Shown: positions 55,818 through 61,971 of the stretch, in pieces
Layout: each line of letters starts with the position of its first letter
Position numbering within the stretch: the stretch's first letter is position 1
Assembly (NCBI GenBank): GCA_944381495.1
Contig: CALWLJ010000020.1
Location: forward strand, 1-61,971
Source: an uncultured Mediterraneibacter sp.
Lineage (GTDB): Bacteria; Bacillota; Clostridia; Lachnospirales; Lachnospiraceae
Length of the DNA stretch: 61,971 nucleotides
Direction: 5' to 3'
Position numbers and translations under genes: made by a program
The notes under the pieces: generated by a model
The model's input: the letters and a program-made list of their open reading frames with translations, nothing else
What the model was told of the DNA's origin: nothing
Database searches by the model: none

Positions 55818-55898
55818 TTTGCCTCTGTCATTCTTTTCCAGTTCCGCAGTCTTTTTTGAGGCCTTCCTCCTGTTTCACACGATAACGCTTTCTCCGCC

Positions 55899-57272
55899 TC
55901 AGATCCGTATCTCAGACAGCCTGCCTTCGCCTTTCAGATATTTCCTGTATATACAGGAAAAGACAACACAGCTCAAAACCGCCGCGCACCCGTCCGCCAG
56001 CGGCTCCGCATAGAATGCCGACTCAGCCGCAGCCAGCAGCGGCAGCACGCAGGTCGCGCCAAGGTAAAGCGTCTTCCTGATCAGCGACAGAGTAAGAGAC
56101 GTCCTCGTCATTCCCAGGGCAGTCAGCCCGTCTACAAACACATACTGAAAGCTGAGCGGGATGATCATCAGAGTGAATGCCCGGATTCCCCATATTGCCA
56201 GCCCCGTATATTCTGCATTGTCGGTAAATATCCTTACAAAGATATGGGCAGCTGTTCTGGAAAGCACAAACATCAGAGTGGTAAAACACAGGCAGAGCAT
56301 CAGCGCCCAGAAGATTGTCCCGCGGATCCTGTCCGGACGGTTTGCCCCGTAATTATAGCTGATCAGCGGCTGGGAACCACCTGTGATCCCAAGCATAGGC
56401 GAAGTGATCAGCAACATATAACTCTGAACAATAGTGACCGCCGTAATCAGAGTATCTCCGTATTCCTTTCCTCCATAGTGCTGCAGTACGGCATTCATGG
56501 CAATAATGATCACGCTGTCTGTAGCCAGGATCAGAAATGGTGAAAATCCGATCTTCACGATCCGCTTCCCTATATCTGCCTCCGGCTTGACAATCCCCAG
56601 CGGTATCCTCATCTTCTTCGTCCGCAGCGTGGCGAGCACAAATACACAGGAAGACATCTGCGCGATCACAGTAGCCACAGCCGCCCCTGCGATGTTCATA
56701 TGGAACAAGAAGATAAATACCGGATCCAGCACAATGTTCACAACAGCTCCGATCAGCGTTGTCATCATCCCCAGCCCCGGATATCCCTGAGCAGTAATGA
56801 AATAGTTCATTCCCATGGATAACAGCGCAAAAAATGTCCCCAGCGTATAAATCGTCAGATAAGTATCCGCATATGGGAACGTCACCTCACTGGCTCCAAA
56901 CCAGTTCAACAGCTGATCTTTTGTCAGCAGAAAAGCAACCGTCAGCGCCGCAGACAAGATCAGCAGCAAAGAAAAACTGTTCGCCAGGATCCGGCGCGCC
57001 ATTTTCTCATCTCCTGCTCCCAGCCTTACGGAAAACAGCACAGAGCCGCCGATCCCCACCAGCGTCCCAAAGGATGACAGTAATGTAATGATCGGAGCAC
57101 ACACTCCCGCTCCTGCCAGCGAATCCGCTCCGATCACCGGAATATTTCCCACATAGATCCGGTCCACAATACTGTACAGCACATTAACAAGCTGAGCCAA
57201 CATAAAAGGAACGGATGTTTTTAAGACAAGGACGGGAATCGGATCCTTGCCGTAATCATTTGTTTTCTTCAT
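55899..57272 (-). CDS. MATE-family efflux transporter
   Basis: 457 residues, 12 membrane segments in two halves. Signature PFMLAQLVNVLYSIVDRIYVGNI, GIGGSVLFSVRLGAGD and ITGGSQPLISYNYGANR. Exports drugs or other organic cations with Na+ or H+. Single gene with GGGGGA upstream of the ATG. Confidence 0.92.
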   Translation of the reverse strand: MKKTNDYGKDPIPVLVLKTSVPFMLAQLVNVLYSIVDRIYVGNIPVIGADSLAGAGVCAPIITLLSSFGTLVGIGGSVLFSVRLGAGDEKMARRILANSFSLLLILSAALTVAFLLTKDQLLNWFGASEVTFPYADTYLTIYTLGTFFALLSMGMNYFITAQGYPGLGMMTTLIGAVVNIVLDPVFIFLFHMNIAGAAVATVIAQMSSCVFVLATLRTKKMRIPLGIVKPEADIGKRIVKIGFSPFLILATDSVIIIAMNAVLQHYGGKEYGDTLITAVTIVQSYMLLITSPMLGITGGSQPLISYNYGANRPDRIRGTIFWALMLCLCFTTLMFVLSRTAAHIFVRIFTDNAEYTGLAIWGIRAFTLMIIPLSFQYVFVDGLTALGMTRTSLTLSLIRKTLYLGATCVLPLLAAAESAFYAEPLADGCAAVLSCVVFSCIYRKYLKGEGRLSEIRI

Positions 57273-57347
57273 CTTGATTATCCCCCATCTTACATACCGC
57301 CACCATTATAGCAGATATACCGTAAGATGGAAGAGGTTTCTGCAAGG

Positions 57348-57391
57348 AAAAAAATCAAAAAAAGACGGCCTCTGTTTTTCAGAAGCCGCCT
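57348..57391 (-). terminator. terminator of the hsp20 gene
   Basis: GGCGGCTTCTG and CAGAGGCCGTC pair around five A residues, followed by TTTTTTTGATTTTTTT on the minus strand. Confidence 0.85.
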
Positions 57392-57444
57392 GAATAAATC
57401 TATATATTAACCCTCACATAGGAATCTTATCTTTCTGCCTGTGA

Positions 57445-57897
57445 TCATCCCTCAATGGAAATGGTCTTCTTCGTCTCCACAGCCTGCGCATCCTTTTTCG
57501 GAATACTCAGCTTCAGGATACCATCCTCAAATTTCGCTTTGATATCTTCATGGGTAATATCATCGCCAACATAGAAGCTTCTCTGCATAGCGCCTGAATA
57601 ACGCTCTCTGCGGATGTATTTGCCTTTCTTATCCTGCTCGTCTTTGTCAAGACCTTTGGCAGCTGAAATGGTAAGATAGCCATTCTCAAGCTCCACGTTA
57701 ATTTCATCTTTCTTGAATCCCGGCAGATCGATATCAAGTTCATATCCCGTATCATGCTCACGGATATCTGTCTTCATCATGTTCTTTGCATTTTTACCAT
57801 ACAGTGGATTCTTCTTTCCCCAGAAATCTCTGTCAAACGGGAAATCCATCCAATCATCATCAAATAAGTTCTCTCCAAAAATACTAGGCATCAACAT
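57445..57897 (-). CDS. hsp20: Hsp20/alpha-crystallin small heat-shock protein
   Basis: 150 residues. Alpha-crystallin domain (about 42-130: GYELDIDLPGFKKDEINVELENGYLTISA, IRRERYSGAMQRSFYVG, FEDGILKLSIPK) with a Phe/Asp-rich N-terminal arm. Holds unfolded proteins. AAGGAG 9 bases before the ATG. Its promoter overlaps a CIRCE operator, so HrcA control is likely. Confidence 0.95.
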   Translation of the reverse strand: MLMPSIFGENLFDDDWMDFPFDRDFWGKKNPLYGKNAKNMMKTDIREHDTGYELDIDLPGFKKDEINVELENGYLTISAAKGLDKDEQDKKGKYIRRERYSGAMQRSFYVGDDITHEDIKAKFEDGILKLSIPKKDAQAVETKKTISIEG

Positions 57898-58073
57898 AAG
57901 TCATTTCTCCTTCCATTGTTTGAATCTCTGAAATAATCTATGGGCTGCTTACACAGCCTTATCAGCACCCTTGATATGATCTCGGATGTTGGTTTCAGGG
58001 AACCGGAACTTTGGAACAGCTTCGGAACTTTATATCTCATTCCTTTTTGTTCCTCTTCCTTTGTTCTAGTTGT

Positions 58074-58117
58074 ACTATAGCACTTATTTGTTAGCACTGT
58101 CAAGAGGTGAGTGCTAA
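58074..58117 (-). promoter_or_regulatory. CIRCE operator and promoter of hsp20
   Basis: TTAGCACTG, 9 bases, GAGTGCTAA (58091-58117) matches the CIRCE consensus (TTAGCACTC-N9-GAGTGCTAA) with one mismatch. On the minus strand -35 TTGACA (58098-58103) lies inside it, and -10 TATAGT (58074-58079) follows after 18 bases. HrcA bound here would block the promoter. Confidence 0.9.
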
Positions 58118-58213
58118 TTTTTTTAATATTTTTTTTGAGACACCTGAAAAAGCTTGAATTTACGGGCTTTTTCGAGGTCTCCCATTTTTTAATCTGCTCC
58201 AAAAATGACTTAC

Positions 58214-58246
58214 TACACCAAATTTACACCATTTCTACACCATTTT
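58214..58246. repeat. three 11-bp tandem repeats, probable integrase arm-type sites
   Basis: TACACCAAATT (58214-58224), TACACCATTTC (58225-58235) and TACACCATTTT (58236-58246) are tandem copies. The N-terminal domain of Tn916-type integrases binds short direct repeats of this size near the element ends. Confidence 0.7.
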
Positions 58247-58292
58247 GCGCGAAAACTATGAGCCATGCAGGGACGAAATCGGGGTGCCTTTT

Positions 58293-58449
58293 GGGAGCTT
58301 GCTCACATAAAGGCAACTCCGGTTTTGGACCTATACGGCGACAGCCGCGACTGAGCGAACTTGTTCGCGAAGTGCATGGCGGGGCCTCTCGGGAGCTTGC
58401 TCACATAAAGGCAGCTCCGGTTTTGGACCTATACGGCGAGAGCCGCGAC
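58293..58449. repeat. tandem 59-bp structured repeat next to the integrase
   Basis: Two 59-bp copies (58293-58351 and 58391-58449) differ at only two positions and are 98 bp apart. Each contains GAGC-TT-GCTC and CGGC-GASA-GCCG (with a GAGA or GACA loop). After each copy comes a hairpin that differs in sequence but keeps pairing: GCGAAC-TT-GTTCGC after the first, ATGAAC-GTA-GTTCAT after the second. It looks like duplicated structured RNA or DNA of unknown function. Confidence 0.85.
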
Positions 58450-58517
58450 CGAATGAACGTAGTTCATAAGCTCCATGGCGAGCAGTTCTGTAATCATTCT
58501 TAAAGAAATCTGAGCCA

Positions 58518-59729
58518 TCACATCACCTGCACGGCATCCAGCTTCGCAATCTCTTTTTCAATCCTGGACCGGTCTGTGATATGGTTGTAAACTTCCATCG
58601 TGACACTGATATTGGCATGTCCCATCACATACTGAACGACCTTCATATCCAGATCAGTCTCCGCCATCCGGGTACAGGCGGTATGTCTGAGGATGTGGGC
58701 GGTAATGGTCGGCAGCTCTTCCGGCTTTCTCCTCTCCCGCTTCGCCCGCTCATTTTCCTCTTTGTTATACGCCTTCACAATATCCCGCAGGATAAAATTC
58801 ACGGAGGCAGGCATCATGGGACGCCCGCTCCTGCTCATGAACACGAAATCGGACAGCCCTTCGATCTCTACATCTCTTGGAATCCCGGCCTGAAAATTCA
58901 GCCGTCTCTGGACCTCAAAGGCTCTCGCCACCATTCTGCTCATGGGGATCTCCCGGATCCCGGCCTCCGTCTTCGGCATAGTCACATGAAAACTGCATCC
59001 GTCCCCATAGTTCTTATAGATCAGCTGATGGTTTACGGATACGGTCCTGGTCTTCAGATCCACATCCTTCCAGGTCAGTCCGATCAATTCTCCGCATCGG
59101 AGCCCCGTTCCGATCATCACCTGCAGCATAGGCAGATAATTCTGAAATGCCTCGCTGTTCTTCACAAAATTCAACAGATTTTTCTGCTGGTCAAAGGACA
59201 GGGCGGTGCGTTTCTTTTCCGGCTCTCCATAATCTCCCAAAGCTCTTTTTGCCGGATTCTTCCGGATGATATCATCATCTACGGCCACCTCAAAGCTGGG
59301 GAAGATCATATTATGGAGAAACTTGATGGTACTGTGGGCGTATTTTTCTTTACTCAGCCGGGAATAAAACAGCCGTACATGGGATGGTCTCACCTGCACC
59401 ACTTTCATCTGACCGAGCTCATTCTTCACAAGACTGTTCCACATCCTTCTGTAATTGGCGCGGGTGCTTTCCGCCAGCTTCCTTGTTTCCAGATAAATGT
59501 CAAACAGCTCATTGAGCGTCATGCTCTTGAACTGGGTATCGGTCAGGATCCCTTCGTCCTGATCTTTCTCAATCTCTTTTTCTTTTTTCCTCAGTTCGGC
59601 CAGATCCGGGGAATAAACAGCCAGCCGTCTGCCGGTCCGTTCATCCTTGTACCGGTACATATAGAGGCCGTCCTTGCGCTGGGATTCCCCGGTCCTCAGA
59701 TTTCTTCCTCTATTATCTTTTCTTGCCAC
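58518..59729 (-). CDS. Tn916-type tyrosine integrase
   Basis: 403 residues. N-terminal arm-binding region (RTGESQRKDGLYMYRYKDE), SAM-like core-binding domain (SMTLNELFDIYLETRKLAEST) and catalytic domain with RxxHxxR...Y: TGLRCGELIGLTW, HILRHTACTRMAE, MGHANISVTMEVYNH. GTG start with AGAGAGG upstream. Excises and inserts the element together with the excisionase. Confidence 0.93.
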   Translation of the reverse strand: MARKDNRGRNLRTGESQRKDGLYMYRYKDERTGRRLAVYSPDLAELRKKEKEIEKDQDEGILTDTQFKSMTLNELFDIYLETRKLAESTRANYRRMWNSLVKNELGQMKVVQVRPSHVRLFYSRLSKEKYAHSTIKFLHNMIFPSFEVAVDDDIIRKNPAKRALGDYGEPEKKRTALSFDQQKNLLNFVKNSEAFQNYLPMLQVMIGTGLRCGELIGLTWKDVDLKTRTVSVNHQLIYKNYGDGCSFHVTMPKTEAGIREIPMSRMVARAFEVQRRLNFQAGIPRDVEIEGLSDFVFMSRSGRPMMPASVNFILRDIVKAYNKEENERAKRERRKPEELPTITAHILRHTACTRMAETDLDMKVVQYVMGHANISVTMEVYNHITDRSRIEKEIAKLDAVQVM

Positions 59730-59836
59730 AAAACCATTCCTCTCTGTATCTTCACACCTCCCTGCCTCAGAGAATGGTCTTGTCCTGCTTAAAGAAAGTA
59801 TATCACAAAACCATCTCCATGCACATCAGGATTCCT

Positions 59837-60031
59837 CTATCCCGCTATCGCTTCCAGATATTTTTCCACCTTCCGGACCGAGTACAATACCCGGCGTCCG
59901 ATGGTGATCCGGGCTCCGGAATCTTCCCCGATCTTCCTTGCCGTCATCTGTCCGCAGGAAAGCATGGCGGCCAGCCCTTCAATATCCACTGCCAGGCGGC
60001 AGCTGCTCTCTCTTTCTTTTGTCTGTCTCAT
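59837..60031 (-). CDS. excisionase-like small DNA-binding protein
   Basis: 64 residues with a MerR/Xis-like winged helix (IEGLAAMLSCGQMTARKIGEDSGARITIGRRVLYSVRKVEKYL). Directs excision with the integrase. ATG overlaps the DnaC-like gene's stop (ATGA), with GAAGGAGG upstream. Confidence 0.8.
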   Translation of the reverse strand: MRQTKERESSCRLAVDIEGLAAMLSCGQMTARKIGEDSGARITIGRRVLYSVRKVEKYLEAIAG

Positions 60032-60885
60032 CTACTCACCTCCTCCTTCAGATTTTCTTTCATCCGAGCCAGCTTTTCTCTGGCTGTCAGTTTTCGGAAA
60101 CTCTCCCCTTTAAATTGCACCGGGACGCACATTTCCTGCAGCCGGTCATAAATCCTTGCATGTGCCGTATCCTGCGGATGCGTCAAATCGTGCAGAGTCA
60201 GGTTCGTGGTCACGATCAACGGCTTCCCGCTGCGGTATCTGCTGTCGATCACCGCATAGATCTGTTCCAGTCCGTACTCCGTCCCTCTCTCCATGCCGAA
60301 ATCATCCAGGATCAGCAGCGGAAATCTGCATAAATTTTTTATGTACTCGTTCTTGTCTGAAAAGTTCGCGGACAAGTCATTGAGCACCTCAGCAAAGTTG
60401 GTCATGCGGACGGGGATTTCCTGTTCCAGCAGGGCATTTGCAATACAGCCTGCCAGATAGCTTTTCCCGGTCCCGACCGCTCCCCAGAAAAGATAACCGA
60501 TGTTTTCTTCTTTCATTCTCTCCCAATGCTTCACATAGAACCTGGCGGTCTCTGTATTTTTTGAAATCCCTTTATCCTTCTCAAAGGTCCATTCCTGCAT
60601 GGCTCTCTCAGAAAAGCAACGGCTCTTTAATTCTCTCACAGCGGTTTCATGGCGCTGTTGTTCCCGGTACTGCTCCTCCTCTTTTCTCTTTTTCCTACGG
60701 CACTCACATTCCCGGGGATGCTTTTTCATCCCGAACAGCATATCTTTTCCCGGATCAAAATAAGCTTCCTTCGGTTCATGGCATTTGCCACAATACAGGA
60801 GTCCATCTTCACCGATGTAATCCTCTTCGGTTCTTTCTCCCGGCCGCATCATGTTCTTTACTGTTTCTTCTATCATCTCGTTCAC
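60028..60885 (-). CDS. DnaC/IstB-like ATP-binding replication protein
   Basis: 285 residues. An N-terminal region with four cysteines (LYCGKCHEPKEAY and CECRRKKR), probably zinc-binding, leads to an AAA domain with GAVGTGKSYLAGC, LLILDDFG and TTNLTLHDL. Loads helicase or helps element replication. GTG start with GAGGAGG 7 bases upstream, overlapping the RepA-like stop as GTGA. Confidence 0.88.
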   Translation of the reverse strand: MNEMIEETVKNMMRPGERTEEDYIGEDGLLYCGKCHEPKEAYFDPGKDMLFGMKKHPRECECRRKKRKEEEQYREQQRHETAVRELKSRCFSERAMQEWTFEKDKGISKNTETARFYVKHWERMKEENIGYLFWGAVGTGKSYLAGCIANALLEQEIPVRMTNFAEVLNDLSANFSDKNEYIKNLCRFPLLILDDFGMERGTEYGLEQIYAVIDSRYRSGKPLIVTTNLTLHDLTHPQDTAHARIYDRLQEMCVPVQFKGESFRKLTAREKLARMKENLKEEVSR

Positions 60886-61628
60886 AGGCTGTCCTCCTCA
60901 CTGCAGGTATAATCCGGAATGTTTTTTACCGGCGATGACCGTTCTGCCCACCTCTGCAATGTAGCTGCATGATCGGCATAATGTTTCCCGGTGGAACGCA
61001 TATAACCGGAAAGTTCTTCGATCAGCCTGTCCGGTTCCCGGATCTTCTGCTTCAATTCCTCATATTCTGTTTCGGAGAGAAACACATTCTGATATTTTCC
61101 ATAGGCGGAGCGTGTTTCTCTCTCTCCATTTTTCTGGCTTTCTGTCAGTTGGTTATTACTCAGTTGGTTAGGGGCTACTTTTCTATCCCTCATAAGGACA
61201 CTTTCCTTTCCCTCACAGGTATCTTTTTCTTTCTCTCCATGGGATACTTTCCCTGCCTCTGTCAGACCGCTGTCCCGCTCCTCTGCCGGGAGCCTGACAA
61301 ACAGCAGATTCGGCTTTGAAAATCCCTGCTTTCTTTTTTCCAGAAGTCCGGCATCCATCAATTCATTCAACGCCTTTTTGATCGTCATATGGCTCTTCCC
61401 CAGATCCTTTGCCAGATCTGCGATCGTATAGATCAGATAAATATGCTCCTCCCTGTCCTTCCATCCGTTCTTTCTGGAAAGCGTGGACCTGTCCAGCAGC
61501 AGAGCGTACAGGACTCTGGCGGTCTGAGTCAGATCCATATCCAGCAGGAACCGGGGATAGGGAAGAAACGCCGGGAGCCGTGTCTGATCTGTCATGTACT
61601 CTGTCTGAAAATTATTCTCCACATCCAT
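60882..61628 (-). CDS. RepA-like replication initiator/winged-helix protein of the element
   Basis: 248 residues. Opening MDVENNFQTEYMTDQTRLPAF and the N-terminal replication-initiator-A domain (TQTARVLYALLLDRSTLSRKNGW; IADLAKDLGKSHMTIKKALNELMDAGLLEKRK) are common in Tn916/ICE replication modules and staphylococcal RepA_N proteins. The C-terminal third is polar. Start at 61628 within the neighbour's 3' end; ribosome site weak. Coupled to the DnaC-like gene. Confidence 0.8.
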   Translation of the reverse strand: MDVENNFQTEYMTDQTRLPAFLPYPRFLLDMDLTQTARVLYALLLDRSTLSRKNGWKDREEHIYLIYTIADLAKDLGKSHMTIKKALNELMDAGLLEKRKQGFSKPNLLFVRLPAEERDSGLTEAGKVSHGEKEKDTCEGKESVLMRDRKVAPNQLSNNQLTESQKNGERETRSAYGKYQNVFLSETEYEELKQKIREPDRLIEELSGYMRSTGKHYADHAATLQRWAERSSPVKNIPDYTCSEEDSL

Positions 61629-61827
61629 TTGCCTGTTCCTGTCTGATCTTCCGCCGCCGGCTCCGCTTGGATTCATAGCAGGGGCAGCATACAATCTCCG
61701 TCCGGAAACTCTGCTTGCAGTCGCCGGTGCATTTCCTGCAGGTCAGATTGTGCGCAACCCGGCCTCTTTCATTGAGAAAAAAGGCCAATTCCTGTTTTCT
61801 TTTCTTGCTCATTCTCGGCACAGACAT
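61612..61827 (-). CDS. small cysteine-rich (zinc-ribbon) protein of the element
   Basis: 71 residues. Starts MSVPRMSKKRKQELAF (ATG 61827, or a GTG at 61821, both near AAAGGAGG). Cysteines CRKCTGDC and CCPCYESKRS suggest a zinc-binding fold, with a strongly basic tail. Function unknown; the upstream region continues beyond the window. Confidence 0.7.
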   Translation of the reverse strand: MSVPRMSKKRKQELAFFLNERGRVAHNLTCRKCTGDCKQSFRTEIVCCPCYESKRSRRRKIRQEQANGCGE

Positions 61828-61971
61828 TCCTCCTTTCCGCTGTCCTGCCGGTGTCCGCACACAGGACAGCAATTATGGTCGTGTTTCGGTATCATTTTGG
61901 AACAATTCGTCTGGATTACTTTAACTGCCCTGATAAAATACGGATAATCTCACTTCTGTTCCATTCTCTTT

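Larger units (their letters stand above)
58137..61971. mobile_element. left end of an integrative element (partial)
   Basis: Integrase, excisionase, DnaC-like loader, RepA-like protein and a small zinc-ribbon protein follow in one direction, coupled by ATGA/GTGA overlaps. The hsp20 CIRCE promoter ends at 58117 and the integrase arm-type repeats start at 58214, so the boundary with the chromosome is likely between 58120 and 58214, perhaps at a GAGAC/GTCTC hairpin (58137-58181). The other end lies beyond the window. No relaxase or secretion gene is seen here. Confidence 0.7.

Noticed and set aside
57891-58202. Open frame of about 100 codons across the hsp20 upstream region
   Set aside because: It covers the hsp20 promoter and CIRCE operator and has no recognisable protein.
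58293-58449. CRISPR array reading of the two 59-bp repeats
   Set aside because: Only two copies, too long for CRISPR repeats, and the region between is itself structured, not a spacer.

Overview
The window looks like a chromosomal segment of a gut-type member of the Clostridia, most likely family Lachnospiraceae. This is inferred from several things: Firmicute core gene orders (gdpP-rplI-dnaB; rpsF-ssb-rpsR with a DUF951 gene upstream), strong AGGAGG-type ribosome binding sites, moderate GC content, a CIRCE-controlled hsp20, GHKL/LytTR two-component genes, and families typical of gut Clostridia (DUF1703-type AAA ATPase, GntP/IlvD sugar-acid genes, Tn916-type integrase). No rRNA or tRNA genes, CRISPR arrays or complete insertion sequences were seen. 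The species cannot be fixed from the sequence alone.

Layout. 1-640: apparent end of an integrative element abutting or rewriting the 3' end of rlmD. 640-9350: housekeeping genes (rlmD, yhaM, an HtrA-like protein whose catalytic residues are gone, mutS2, an OmpR-type two-component pair). 9360-16030: orphan sugar-binding lipoprotein, ferredoxin, MerR regulator, then dnaB, rplI and gdpP. 16100-24530: DUF1703-type ATPase/nuclease, two small membrane proteins, a very large redox fusion (CoA-disulfide reductase, rhodanese, siroheme reductase, ferredoxin) translationally coupled to its probable regulator, an amino-acid-dehydrogenase-like gene and a BmrR-like regulator. 24700-28500: a multi-hairpin intergenic element, rpsF-ssb-rpsR, sortase B, a LUD-domain protein and a second palindrome-rich spacer. 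28500-34260: a membrane-anchored, domain-permuted GH3 enzyme with an AgrC/AgrA-like pair whose probable binding site (two direct repeats at 21-bp spacing) lies upstream of it; a truncated response-regulator remnant sits just before the intact one. 34250-39740: MoxR ATPase, VWA/degenerate-metalloprotease, LRR protein, PPP phosphatase and HAD phosphatase in one tight operon. 40020-46420: a sugar-acid utilisation operon with FadR-type regulator. 46620-49370: a second, unrelated MoxR/VWA pair. 49620-55650: lipoprotein, then a MarR-controlled operon of two MalY-type lyases, an APC permease and RidA. 55900-58120: MATE exporter and hsp20 with CIRCE. 58140-61971: left end of a second integrative element (integrase, excisionase, DnaC-like and RepA-like genes), with integrase arm-type repeats and two tandem structured repeats beside the integrase.

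The best candidates for undescribed biology are the LRR-VWA-MoxR-phosphatase operon (34254-39736), the four-module redox fusion (19364-22359), and a group of multi-hairpin intergenic elements. Among the latter are a 34-nt sequence shared by two spacers 6 kb apart and a 59-bp tandem repeat followed by hairpins that change sequence but keep pairing.
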